DNA of 33,879 nt, from contig DWZE01000020.1 in the NCBI GenBank assembly GCA_019118325.1, positions 1-33,879 on the forward strand. The letters run 5' to 3'. The DNA comes from Candidatus Bacteroides intestinavium (GTDB taxonomy: Bacteria; Bacteroidota; Bacteroidia; Bacteroidales; Bacteroidaceae). A model generated the notes under the pieces. It ran no database searches, had not been told where the DNA came from, and was given only the letters and a program-made list of their open reading frames with translations. Shown here in pieces: positions 1-7,942 of the stretch. How positions within the stretch are numbered: position 1 is the stretch's first letter; each line of letters starts with the position of its first letter. The translations under genes and the position numbers were made by a program.

Positions 1-1
1 T

Positions 2-306
2 GGACAGTTTCAGGACGCTACTGAACCGGTTCGATACAACTGTTTCAAGTTGGATGTCTTGGAATTACTTGGCATTTGCAGTCTTGTTACTGAAGAAAAC
101 TTCACGAAAACAAAAAGTTTAAATCACTTCAATGACTTTTCAAGGATGTGTATACAGGAGCGTACGAACAGACTGCTGTAGAGAAAATGTGGCCAATAAT
201 TGTTGAAGTGGTGGGCATAGTTGCAGAATTTACTGGAGCCGATGAGGACACTCTGAAGCTTCAGCTTATCAAGAACGACAAGAGGCTGGATGCACAAACT
301 GCCTAA
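2..306 (+). pseudogene. Frameshifted 3' fragment of an unidentified gene
   Basis: Two overlapping open frames read as one protein if a single T is added to the T-run near 137-141. The upstream frame runs from the window edge to about 184 and the downstream frame from 136 to the stop at 304-306. With the correction the junction reads ...LNHFNDFFKDVYTGAYEQT..., followed by a tail rich in charged residues. I do not recognise the family. No start codon lies in the window, so the 5' end is outside. The AT-rich composition differs from the GC-rich genes downstream and fits an accessory or decayed gene next to the IS110 element. A sequencing error in the T-run is the main alternative to a real frameshift. 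Confidence 0.4.
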
Positions 307-341
307 AATCTAAATCCGAAACTTGAGTTAAGAAAGTATTG

Positions 342-493
342 TTTACACCGACAGAATAAAAAAAGAAACCTTGTTTCCTATTCCATCGCGCACTCTTAGT
401 CACAAGTTTCTAATTGGAAGAAAAATTGAAATCAAATCAATATGAACAGGAATCGAACGGTCACAACCTTGTTTTTTATTCTGTCGGTGTAAA
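342..493. repeat. Perfect 22-bp inverted-repeat pair around 108 bp
   Basis: The left arm at 342-363 begins TTTACACCGACAG and the right arm at 472-493 ends CTGTCGGTGTAAA. The two arms are perfect reverse complements over 22 bp. The 108-bp spacer has no convincing gene. Paired arms around a short spacer resemble Bacteroides invertible promoters, but also the ends of a small non-autonomous transposable element. I see no exact TAnnTTTG box in the spacer. The stretch 307-678 has no other gene I can support. Confidence 0.75.
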
Positions 494-625
494 ATCTCGA
501 AGTTTTTATCTAAATTTGTGCCATCATTGAAACAAAAACTTATCAATGAACTATAATATAAAAGTTGAATACGGCTAATGATAATTAGCATAATCATGCA
601 AGTTATCGTATAAGGAAAGCTCGTC

Positions 626-645
626 GGGGCTGACTGCTCAGCCCC
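626..645. other. Short perfect hairpin downstream of the IS110 transposase
   Basis: GGGGCTGA and TCAGCCCC form a perfect 8-bp stem with a CTGC loop. It lies about 34 bp beyond the transposase stop on the minus strand. No T-run follows on that strand, so it is not a classical intrinsic terminator. It may be a structural feature of the insertion-sequence end. Confidence 0.5.
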
Positions 646-678
646 TTGCCGCATGGCGTTCCCTCCGCAGATGAGTTT

Positions 679-1644
679 TTAAGGCTTTGCGGATTTGAAC
701 CCATCGACATAGGGTTTCCCTTGCGTGACGACAGCAAAGGCTTGCCTTACAAGCTTGTTGGCGACAGCAATAACCGCCACCTTGCCGGGCTTGCCGTTGG
801 ACCTGAGACGGTCAAAACATGCCTTGCACTCGGTATTGCATCTGAGAGACGAGAACGCCGCTACATAAAGTTGGCTTCTCAAGGCTGAATCTCCGTTTCG
901 GTTGATGTGACCTTTGACATTGACTGACGTACCGGATTGTTGGTAAGTAGGTGACAAGCCCAAGTATCGGGTGAGTTGTTTGGCATTATCAAAGTAGGTG
1001 AATCCGCCGGTGGCTACGATAAGTGCTGCTGCCAGCGTAACGCCGATGCCTTTGATAGAGGTGAGCAAGTCCATCTGTTTCTTGTATTCACCTTGTGCCA
1101 ATGAAGCGAGTTCCTCTTCCATCTCTTTGATCTGCTTTTCAAGAAATACAATCGTCTTTTCGATGGTTTTCTTGCATTTGGGGTCAAAGAACGGAAGGAC
1201 TTCCATCGAGCCTTTGAGGTTTCGTGTGGCTACAAGTTGTTTCTTAAGCTGGCGCAGCACCGTCCGTTTCTGCTTGAGGACAAGGATTGCATCGCTTCGA
1301 AGTTTGTAAGGCGCAGGCTGCATCTTTTCCCCATAAAGGGCTATCAGGCGTGCATCAATCTCATCCGTTTTTATGACGGTGAGCATGACACGGGCGAAGT
1401 TCTTTATCTTCAGCGGACTTTCAAGGCTGACGGTAATGCCTGCCTCTGAAAGCAGATAAACAAGCAACGCGCTGTAATTGCCCGTTGCTTCCAGCACGCA
1501 ATGATGTGTTGCCGGAGAAATGGTCTGGATAAACTCGTGAACTCCCTTTACGGTGTTCTTGAATGTTCTCGTCCTGCTTGTCTTGACTGACGAATAAGCG
1601 ACAACGAAAGTCGCCTTGCTGACATCGATTCCAACGTAAGTCAT
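679..1644 (-). CDS. IS110-family transposase (DEDD recombinase)
   Basis: This 321-residue protein is full length for the family. The N-terminal RuvC-like DEDD domain shows D7 in GIDVSK, E52 in VLEATGNY, and D94 and D97 in KTDEIDAR. The C-terminal Transposase_20 domain begins at about residue 190 with a helix-hairpin-helix-like LTSIKGIGVTLAAAL and contains GLSPTYQQSG, where the catalytic serine of the family lies. All catalytic positions appear intact, so the element may be active. It is read leftward, away from the DPP IV gene, and its upstream noncoding region abuts that gene's promoter region. The family catalyses RNA-guided cut-and-paste insertion without classical terminal repeats. Confidence 0.95.
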   Translation of the reverse strand: MTYVGIDVSKATFVVAYSSVKTSRTRTFKNTVKGVHEFIQTISPATHHCVLEATGNYSALLVYLLSEAGITVSLESPLKIKNFARVMLTVIKTDEIDARLIALYGEKMQPAPYKLRSDAILVLKQKRTVLRQLKKQLVATRNLKGSMEVLPFFDPKCKKTIEKTIVFLEKQIKEMEEELASLAQGEYKKQMDLLTSIKGIGVTLAAALIVATGGFTYFDNAKQLTRYLGLSPTYQQSGTSVNVKGHINRNGDSALRSQLYVAAFSSLRCNTECKACFDRLRSNGKPGKVAVIAVANKLVRQAFAVVTQGKPYVDGFKSAKP

Positions 1645-1856
1645 GGTCTGAATGATTTATTAAAACAACATCTGTACATCGTGAGCCATCATTGCGAATG
1701 CGGGGTCTAAAAGCCCATTGAACTATCCGGTTTCTGATGTATAAAGTGTGGGGGCTAAACATATTTCACGGTCTTTATGACCAAGAAACAAACGGTCTTA
1801 TTCCACACTTGGATGTTGAAAATTTATGCAAAAATATAACGATTAAATAATATACA

Positions 1857-4076
1857 ATGAAACAAAAACTCATCCTCATCCTCATCCTCGCCCTCGGCCT
1901 GCCCGCAGGACTGGCCGCGCAAGGCAAGAAACCCCTCACGCTGGAAGAAGTCGTGGGCGGAGCGTTCTATCCCGAAAACATCTACGGCGTCACGCCCATC
2001 CCCGGCGACGGCGAACACTACACGCAGATGAACGCCGCAGGGACGCAAGTCATCAAATATTCCTTCCGCACGGGACAGCAGGTGGAAGTCCTGTTCGACG
2101 CCACCCAGGCACGCGAGTGCCCCTTTCGACAGTTCGACAGTTACCGCTTCTCTCCGGACGGGGGCACCCTGCTCATCGCCACGGAGACCACGCCCATCTA
2201 CCGCCACTCCTACACAGCCGTCCACTACCTCTACAGCCTGAAGCGCAACGCCGAGGGACGCATCGACAACAAGGTGGAACGCCTCTCCGACGGTGGCCCG
2301 CAACAGGTGCCCGTCTTCTCGCCGGACGGCACGATGGTAGCCTTCGTCCGCGACAACAACATCTTCCTCGTCAAACGCCTCTACGGCAACAGCGAAAGCC
2401 AGGTGACCACCGACGGACAGCGCAACGCCGTGCTCAACGGCATCCCCGACTGGGTGTACGAAGAAGAGTTCGCCATGGACCGCGCCCTCGAGTTCAGCGC
2501 CGACAGCAAGATGCTGGCCTACGTGCGCTGGGACGAATCGGCCGTCCCCTCCTACTCCTTCCCGCTCTATGCCGGCGAGAAACCCCGCCGGGAGGACTAC
2601 GCCAAATACCCCGGCGCCTATACCTATAAATACCCCAAGACCGGCGAAGCCAACTCCAAAGTCTCCGTCCATACCTTCGACATCAAGACCAAGGTGACCC
2701 GCACGCTGAAACTCCCGCTGGAGGCCGACGCCTACATCCCCCGCATCCGCTTCACCCGCGACGCGGACAAGCTGGCCGTATTCACCCTCAACCGCCACCA
2801 AAACCGCTTCGACCTCTACATGGCCGACCCCCGCAGCACCGTCTGCCGCCTGGCCCTGCGTGAAGAGACCGACACCTACATCAAGGAAGGCACCTTCGAC
2901 AACATCCGCTTCTACGACGGCCACTTCGTCTTCATGAGCGAACGCAGCGGCTTCAGCCACCTCTACTGGTACGACCTGAACGGCAACCTCGACAAGCAAA
3001 TCACCCGGGGCGACTTTGAAGTGAAAAGCTTCCTGGGCCTCGACGAGAAGACCGGCACCTTCTACTACACCAGCAACGAGGGCAGCCCCCTGCGCCAGGC
3101 CGTCTGGAAGACCGACCGCAAGGGACGCAAAACAAGGCTCACCGCCGAAGAAGGCACCCACACCGCCCAGTTCAGCACGGACATGAAATACTTCCTCGAC
3201 CGCTACACCAGCCTCGACACACCCACCGTCATCACCCTGCGCGACAACACGGGCCGGACGCTGACCACCCTCGTGGACAACGCCGCCCTCAACCGGAAAC
3301 TCGCGGAATACGCCCTGCCCGCCAAGGAATTCTTCTCCTTCCAGACCTCGGACGGCACCACGCTGAACGGCTGGATGATGAAACCCGCCGACTTCGACGA
3401 GTCGCGCAAGTATCCCGTCATCATGTACCAATACAGCGGACCCGGCTCGCAGGAAGTGCTGGACCGCTTCGGCATCAGCTGGGAAACCTACATGGCCTCG
3501 CAAGGCTACATCATCGCCTGCGTGGACGGACGGGGCACCGGCGGACGGGGCGCGGCCTTCGAGAAATGCACCTACCTCAACCTCGGCGTCCGCGAGGCAC
3601 GCGACCAGGTGGAGACCGCCCTCTACCTGGGCCTGCAACCCTACGTGGACAAGGAACGCATCGGCATCTGGGGCTGGAGCTTCGGCGGCTACATGACGCT
3701 GATGAGCATGAGCGAGGGAACCCCCGTGTTCAAGGCCGGCGTGGCCGTGGCGGCCGTGACCGACTGGAACTACTATGACACCATCTACGGCGAACGCTTC
3801 ATGCGCACCCCCCAGGAGAATGCCGACGGATACCGGGCTTCCTCCGCCTTCACCCGCGCGGAAAACCTGCACGGCGACCTCCTGCTGGTACACGGCTCGG
3901 CCGACGACAACGTACACTTCCAGAACTGCGCCGAGTATGCCGAACACCTCGTGCAGCTGGGCAAGCAGTTCGACATGCAGCTGTACACCAACCGCAACCA
4001 CAGCATCTTTGGCGGCAACACCCGGATGCACCTCTACACCCGACTGACGAACTTCTTCAACACGCACCTGAAATGA
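1857..4076 (+). CDS. Dipeptidyl peptidase IV family serine peptidase (S9)
   Basis: This exported 739-residue peptidase should remove N-terminal dipeptides, typically Xaa-Pro, from peptides in the periplasm or at the surface. The N-terminus is a signal peptide of about 21 residues ending in LAAQ. A beta-propeller domain follows, containing the DPP IV-type glutamate motif DWVYEEEF at 198-205, which anchors the substrate amino terminus. The C-terminal alpha/beta-hydrolase domain has the nucleophile S608 in GWSFGG, the acid in HGSADDN (D683/D684) and H715 in NRNHS. The length is normal for the family. The start at 1857 fits the signal peptide. The stop overlaps the lipA start by 4 bp (ATGA), so the two are translationally coupled. 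The IS110 element lies immediately upstream and may have altered the promoter. Confidence 0.95.
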   Translation: MKQKLILILILALGLPAGLAAQGKKPLTLEEVVGGAFYPENIYGVTPIPGDGEHYTQMNAAGTQVIKYSFRTGQQVEVLFDATQARECPFRQFDSYRFSPDGGTLLIATETTPIYRHSYTAVHYLYSLKRNAEGRIDNKVERLSDGGPQQVPVFSPDGTMVAFVRDNNIFLVKRLYGNSESQVTTDGQRNAVLNGIPDWVYEEEFAMDRALEFSADSKMLAYVRWDESAVPSYSFPLYAGEKPRREDYAKYPGAYTYKYPKTGEANSKVSVHTFDIKTKVTRTLKLPLEADAYIPRIRFTRDADKLAVFTLNRHQNRFDLYMADPRSTVCRLALREETDTYIKEGTFDNIRFYDGHFVFMSERSGFSHLYWYDLNGNLDKQITRGDFEVKSFLGLDEKTGTFYYTSNEGSPLRQAVWKTDRKGRKTRLTAEEGTHTAQFSTDMKYFLDRYTSLDTPTVITLRDNTGRTLTTLVDNAALNRKLAEYALPAKEFFSFQTSDGTTLNGWMMKPADFDESRKYPVIMYQYSGPGSQEVLDRFGISWETYMASQGYIIACVDGRGTGGRGAAFEKCTYLNLGVREARDQVETALYLGLQPYVDKERIGIWGWSFGGYMTLMSMSEGTPVFKAGVAVAAVTDWNYYDTIYGERFMRTPQENADGYRASSAFTRAENLHGDLLLVHGSADDNVHFQNCAEYAEHLVQLGKQFDMQLYTNRNHSIFGGNTRMHLYTRLTNFFNTHLK

Positions 4077-4936
4077 GCGAAAGAGTACGCAAGCCCGAGT
4101 GGCTCAAAATCAGCATCGCCGCCAACGAACGCTACGCCGAGACCAAGCGCATCGTCGACTCACACTGCCTGCACACCATCTGCAGCAGCGGACGCTGTCC
4201 CAACATGGGCGAATGCTGGGGACGAGGCACAGCCACCTTCATGATTGCCGGAGACATCTGCACACGCAGCTGCAAATTCTGCAACACACGCACCGGACAC
4301 CCCCTCCCCCCGGACGAGGGGGAACCGCTGCACGTGGCCGAGTCCGTCCGGCTGATGAAACTCTCGCACGCCGTCATCACCTCCGTGGACCGCGACGACC
4401 TGCCCGACCTGGGCGCCGGCCACTGGGCACGCACCGTCTCGGAAATCCGACGCCTGAACCCCGGCACCACCATCGAGGCGCTCATCCCGGACTTCCAGGG
4501 ACGGCGGGAACTGGTCGGGCAGGTCATCGACGCCCGCCCGGACATCCTGGCACACAACATGGAGACCGTGCGCCGCATCAGCCCCCTGGTGCGCAGCGCC
4601 GCCCGCTACGAGACCAGTCTGGAGGTATTGAGACAGATTGCCGCGAGCGGCATCACGTGCAAGTCCGGCATCATGGTGGGCCTGGGCGAAACGCCCGCCG
4701 AGGTGGAGGAACTGATGGACGACCTGCGTGCCGCCGGGTGCCGGATGCTCACCATCGGCCAATACCTGCAACCCTCGCACCGGCACTATCCCGTGGCCGA
4801 GTATGTGACGCCTGCCCGCTTTGCCGCCTACAAGGAGACCGCCCTGCGGAAAGGATTCGGACACGTGGAGAGCGGCCCGCTGGTTCGCTCGTCCTACCAT
4901 GCCGACCAAAGCAGCATCTTGCGGAACAAAGCGTGA
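4073..4936 (+). CDS. lipA: Lipoyl synthase
   Basis: This radical-SAM enzyme inserts two sulfur atoms into the octanoyl chain on lipoyl domains of 2-oxoacid dehydrogenases and the glycine cleavage H protein. The 287 residues include the auxiliary-cluster cysteines C37, C42 and C48 (CX4CX5C, in ICSSGRCPNMGEC). The radical-SAM cluster is C63, C67 and C70 (CTRSCKFC). The diagnostic C-terminal RSSY motif is at 272-275, and its serine ligates the auxiliary cluster. All hallmarks are intact. Its start overlaps the stop of the upstream DPP IV gene, which indicates an operon although the functions are unrelated. It acts in the cytoplasm. Confidence 0.98.
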   Translation: MSERVRKPEWLKISIAANERYAETKRIVDSHCLHTICSSGRCPNMGECWGRGTATFMIAGDICTRSCKFCNTRTGHPLPPDEGEPLHVAESVRLMKLSHAVITSVDRDDLPDLGAGHWARTVSEIRRLNPGTTIEALIPDFQGRRELVGQVIDARPDILAHNMETVRRISPLVRSAARYETSLEVLRQIAASGITCKSGIMVGLGETPAEVEELMDDLRAAGCRMLTIGQYLQPSHRHYPVAEYVTPARFAAYKETALRKGFGHVESGPLVRSSYHADQSSILRNKA

Positions 4937-5001
4937 ACATTTCCCGCCCTCCATGCGTTAAGACGGAAAGGCACAAAAACAAAGAATAAAACGTCACGGA
5001 A

Positions 5002-6069
5002 ATGAACCATCAACCAGTCCTGCCCCACAGATATAACCTGTCGCTGGGCTACCTGCCCGGAGCCGTCGCCGTGCTCACCGGGCTTTTCACAAGCCCCGAA
5101 ACAGCCTTGTATGCCGGGACAGGGACCGGCCTCCTGTTCATCCTGGCGTGCTGGCAGAACAGGCCCCTCCTGCTCTACACCACCACAGCCGTCCTGTCGC
5201 TGCTGCTCTTCCTGCCCCTCTCCTGGACGGAGACCAGCCTGCCCCTCTTTGTCGAAGGGAGCATCTTCATCCCCGCCCTGGGACTCCTCCTGTTCGGACG
5301 GTCGTGGACGCGCCTGCTGCTGGACAAACGCCGTCACCGCCTCGTCCAGAGCATCGAAGCCGCCATCGTGTCGGCCCGCATCCTGTTCATCCTTGTCCTG
5401 ACGCACGGCCTCATCGCCCTGCTCACGCTGCTCCTGGCACCCGCCTTCGCCCGGACCAGCACCTTCCTCACCCAAGATGTCCCACTGGGCGTCCTGATTC
5501 TCCCCATCCTGCTCAACCAGATAGGAATCTGCTACTTCAACAAGCACCTGAAGCGGAAAGGCTTCGTACCCGTGGTGAACGCCCAGGGCAAAGTCATCGG
5601 GAGAAGACCGCTGCTGCCCGGCATCCTGCACGACGACCGGGAAGCCATCTACCCCGTCGTGCGCATCGCCATCACGGCCTATAACATGCTCTACCTGGCA
5701 CCCCGCCCTGAAACGACCCTCGACGAACCCGGCAAGAACGACCTCCCCCTGGAAGGCTACCTCATCTATGGCGAGAACATCAGCCAGGCTGCCCGGAGAA
5801 TCCTGCACGGACTGCTGCCGGAGGCTTCCCTGCAAAACCTGCACTACCACTTCAAATACTACTACCGGGACGATACAACCCGCTGGCTGGTCTTCCTATG
5901 CACCTTCGAACTGGAAAACGACGACGTCCTGCGGGGAAAAGGCAAACTGTGGACCTTCCGCCAAATCAAGCAAAACCTGGGGAAAAACTATTTCAGCAAG
6001 TTCCTGGAGCATGAATACGAACCGCTGAAGGACCTCATTGGTACAAGAGAAAAATACAAGGAATCTTAG
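5002..6069 (+). CDS. Multi-pass membrane protein with a Nudix-like C-terminal region
   Basis: I do not recognise this 355-residue protein as a named family. The first ~195 residues hold five or six hydrophobic segments, including stretches around VAVLTGLF, LLLYTTTAVLSLLLFLPL, ILFILVLTHGLIALL and VLILPILLNQIGI. The soluble C-terminal part (about 205-340) has the layout of a Nudix fold. A GYLIYGENISQAARRIL segment from about residue 251 resembles a Nudix box, but the acidic catalytic REXXEE pattern is missing. I therefore infer a degenerate, probably non-catalytic domain. The gene follows lipA after 65 bp in the same direction. Its last 35 bp overlap the convergent methyltransferase gene. Confidence 0.8.
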   Translation: MNHQPVLPHRYNLSLGYLPGAVAVLTGLFTSPETALYAGTGTGLLFILACWQNRPLLLYTTTAVLSLLLFLPLSWTETSLPLFVEGSIFIPALGLLLFGRSWTRLLLDKRRHRLVQSIEAAIVSARILFILVLTHGLIALLTLLLAPAFARTSTFLTQDVPLGVLILPILLNQIGICYFNKHLKRKGFVPVVNAQGKVIGRRPLLPGILHDDREAIYPVVRIAITAYNMLYLAPRPETTLDEPGKNDLPLEGYLIYGENISQAARRILHGLLPEASLQNLHYHFKYYYRDDTTRWLVFLCTFELENDDVLRGKGKLWTFRQIKQNLGKNYFSKFLEHEYEPLKDLIGTREKYKES

Positions 6070-6739
6070 ACAGGTCCGGCAACCGGCCTTGCCATTCACG
6101 GACCGTCCTGGTCCGGATATACTCGCCTTCGCACGTGATGTTGGCCGCAATGCAGAGACGCGTCTGCGGGCGGCAGGTGCGGAGAATGTCCTCCATCATC
6201 TTGTTGTTGCGATACGGCGTCTCGATGAAGAGTTGCGTCTGATGCTCGTTGTAGACGCGCTGCTCCAGTTGCCGGAGCTTCCTGGCGCGTTCCTCCGGCT
6301 CGATGGGCAGATAGCCGTGGAAGGCGAAACTCTGTCCGTTGAACCCCGAAGCCATCACGGAAAGAATGATGGACGACGGCCCCACGAGCGGCACCACCCG
6401 CAGCTGCTTGCGCTGGGCAATGGCCACCACGTCCGCACCGGGGTCTGCCACGGCCGGACATCCCGCCTCGGAAATCACGCCCATCGGCCATCCCTCTTCC
6501 AGCGGTTTCAGATAGCCGGAAATGTCGGCCGGAGACGTATGCTTGTTCAGCGGATAGAACGTCATCGCGTCAATGTCCGCCTCGCGGTCCACCTTCTTCA
6601 GGAAACGGCGCGCCGAACGCACATCCTCCACAATGAAATGGCGGATGCCGGCAATCACTTCTTTGTTGCGGGCAGGCAGCACCCAGTCTATAGGCGTATC
6701 GCCCAAGGTGACGGGAAGGAGATAAAGGGCTGGAGTCAT
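6035..6739 (-). CDS. SAM-dependent methyltransferase of the tetrapyrrole methylase/RsmI-like superfamily
   Basis: The 234-residue protein matches the short RsmI-related methyltransferases common in Bacteroidetes. Features include an N-terminal LYLLPVTLGD strand, the GVISEAGCPAVADPGADVV segment typical of the AdoMet pocket near residues 84-103, and VVPLVGPSSIILSVMASG, matching the conserved GPS region. RsmI itself 2'-O-methylates C1402 of 16S rRNA; whether this shorter protein does the same is unknown. An upstream in-frame ATG would add 15 residues (MATVELSNCR...) encoded by a CGACAATT tandem repeat. The start at 6739 was chosen because family similarity begins there. The 3' end overlaps the convergent membrane-protein gene by 35 bp. 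Confidence 0.85.
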   Translation of the reverse strand: MTPALYLLPVTLGDTPIDWVLPARNKEVIAGIRHFIVEDVRSARRFLKKVDREADIDAMTFYPLNKHTSPADISGYLKPLEEGWPMGVISEAGCPAVADPGADVVAIAQRKQLRVVPLVGPSSIILSVMASGFNGQSFAFHGYLPIEPEERARKLRQLEQRVYNEHQTQLFIETPYRNNKMMEDILRTCRPQTRLCIAANITCEGEYIRTRTVREWQGRLPDLSKIPCIFLLYQ

Positions 6740-6746
6740 CTCGTTT

Positions 6747-6775
6747 TTCGTTGTTCGACAATTCGACAATTCGAC
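6747..6775. repeat. Short tandem repeat, CGACAATT units
   Basis: Three 9-bp units built on TTCGACAA lie just upstream of the methyltransferase start. They make the longer in-frame N-terminus of that gene look artificial. Confidence 0.6.
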
Positions 6776-6777
6776 AG

Positions 6778-6839
6778 TAGCCAATAATTAGCAGGAAACG
6801 GGGGAAAACGCTCTTCCGCCGACCGCTAACTACTGGCTA
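6778..6839. repeat. Inverted repeat with 15-bp arms and 32-nt loop
   Basis: TAGCCAATAATTAGC (6778-6792) and GCTAACTACTGGCTA (6825-6839) pair at 13 of 15 positions. It sits between the fabI stop and the downstream methyltransferase on the same strand. It could form an RNA hairpin separating the two genes. No T-run follows it. Confidence 0.6.
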
Positions 6840-6861
6840 CCAGCTACTTACACATAAATCA

Positions 6862-7719
6862 TCATCCGTAAATGATGTTTCCGTTCTCGTCCATATAGTC
6901 CTCCAAGCCCTTCTGGTAGGTGTTCATGGCCCGGAGGCTCATGCCCATGCTGGAGAAACCGCCGTCGTGATAGAGGTTCTGCATGGTCACCTTACGGGTC
7001 AGGTCGGAGAACATCACGATGCAATAGTCGGCACACTCGTCAGCCGAAGCGTTACCCAGGGGAGACATGCGGCTGGCAAAGTCGAAGAGCTTGTCCATGT
7101 CCTTCACACCCGATCCTGCCGTGGTCATCGTGGGCGACTGGGAAATGGTATTGACACGCACGTGGTGCTCACGCCCATAGATATACCCGAAACTGCGGGC
7201 TATAGACTCCAGCAACGCCTTGGCATCGGCCATATCGTTATAACCGAAGAAAGTGCGCTGGGCAGCCACATAGCTCAAGGCCACGATGGAGCCGTACTCG
7301 GCAATGGCGTTCAGTTTCTTGGCAGACTGGATCATCTTGTGGAAAGAGAGGGCCGAAATGTCCAGCGTCTTTCCCAGCATGTCATAGTCCAGGTCGTCGT
7401 AGGTGCGCTTCTTGCGCACGTTGGGCGACATGCCGATGGAGTGAAGCACGAAGTCCACCTGTCCGCCCAGGACCTCCATCGAACGCTTGAAGACGTTCTC
7501 CAGGTCCGCTACGCTGGTGGCATCCGCCGGAATAACCTCTGCGTTCAGCTTCTCGGACAAGGCAGAAACCTGGCCCATGCGCACGGCCACCGGCGTATTG
7601 GACAACGTGATAGTGGCACCTTCCTCGACGGCCCGTTCGGCCACTTTCCAAGCGATGGACTGCTCGTTCAGGGCACCGAAGATGATGCCCTTCTTTCCTT
7701 TCAACAAATTGTAACTCAT
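6862..7719 (-). CDS. fabI: Enoyl-[acyl-carrier-protein] reductase
   Basis: FabI reduces the enoyl-ACP double bond with NAD(P)H in the last step of each fatty-acid elongation cycle. The 285 residues form a short-chain dehydrogenase fold. The nucleotide-binding start GIIFGALNEQSIAW at 11-24 has the relaxed glycine pattern of FabI. The active-site residues are Y150 (LSY), Y160 and K167 (YNDMADAK, the Y-x6-K motif). ISQSPTMTTAGSG matches the flexible substrate-binding loop. The length is normal. A TATCTTTG -7 box lies about 150 bp upstream on this strand, in a region shared divergently with the gph-like gene. It is likely essential unless another reductase exists elsewhere. Confidence 0.97.
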   Translation of the reverse strand: MSYNLLKGKKGIIFGALNEQSIAWKVAERAVEEGATITLSNTPVAVRMGQVSALSEKLNAEVIPADATSVADLENVFKRSMEVLGGQVDFVLHSIGMSPNVRKKRTYDDLDYDMLGKTLDISALSFHKMIQSAKKLNAIAEYGSIVALSYVAAQRTFFGYNDMADAKALLESIARSFGYIYGREHHVRVNTISQSPTMTTAGSGVKDMDKLFDFASRMSPLGNASADECADYCIVMFSDLTRKVTMQNLYHDGGFSSMGMSLRAMNTYQKGLEDYMDENGNIIYG

Positions 7720-7869
7720 AGTCGTATTGTTTAGTTTTTGAGGCTTTAAGTTCTTGAGTTTTTAAGTCCTTGAGCCCGTCGGCCACTGTGTATGCCAACC
7801 TGAAAACTTACCAAGCTACCAACTTGCAAACTTACCAACTTACAGCCTTATTAACTTAAATTGAGGTTG

Positions 7870-7877
7870 CAAAGATA
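7870..7877 (-). promoter_or_regulatory. Bacteroides-type -7 box, candidate fabI promoter
   Basis: On the minus strand this reads TATCTTTG, an exact TAnnTTTG match. No clear -33 TTG lies at the usual 19-21 bp, so the call rests on the -7 box and its position upstream of fabI. Confidence 0.5.
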
Positions 7878-7897
7878 GGAAGAATCTGCGTAAATCG

Positions 7898-7905
7898 TAT
7901 CTTTG
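7898..7905 (+). promoter_or_regulatory. Bacteroides-type -7 box, candidate promoter of the gph-like gene
   Basis: TATCTTTG matches TAnnTTTG exactly and lies 38 bp before the ATG at 7943. It is the mirror image of the fabI box, 20 bp away: GCAAAGATA at 7869-7877 faces TATCTTTGC at 7898-7906. The nearest upstream TTG is 28 bp away, further than consensus. Confidence 0.55.
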
Positions 7906-7942
7906 CGCCGTCAAAAATAAGAATTAAAAGGATTTACCCGCA

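Larger units (their letters stand above)
616..1830 (-). mobile_element. IS110-family insertion sequence (boundaries approximate)
   Basis: The element is defined by its transposase at 679-1644. IS110 elements lack terminal inverted repeats, so exact ends cannot be read from one copy. In this family a long noncoding end beside the transposase encodes a structured guide (bridge) RNA. Here the longer candidate end is the roughly 200 bp upstream of the transposase on the minus strand, about 1645-1830. That stretch holds short repeated motifs: GGGGTCTAAAA near 1705 and GGGGGCTAAAC near 1750, and ACGGTCTT twice near 1769 and 1793. The ends given are estimates. Confidence 0.55.

Noticed and set aside
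400..654. 84-codon minus-strand open frame
   Set aside because: It crosses the inverted-repeat arm and has no domain or convincing start.
1824..4067. Long minus-strand open frame (747 codons) opposite the DPP IV gene
   Set aside because: It is antisense to a clear peptidase with signal peptide and catalytic triad. The translation is valine/glycine/alanine-rich without domains, as expected for an opposite-strand frame in GC-rich DNA.
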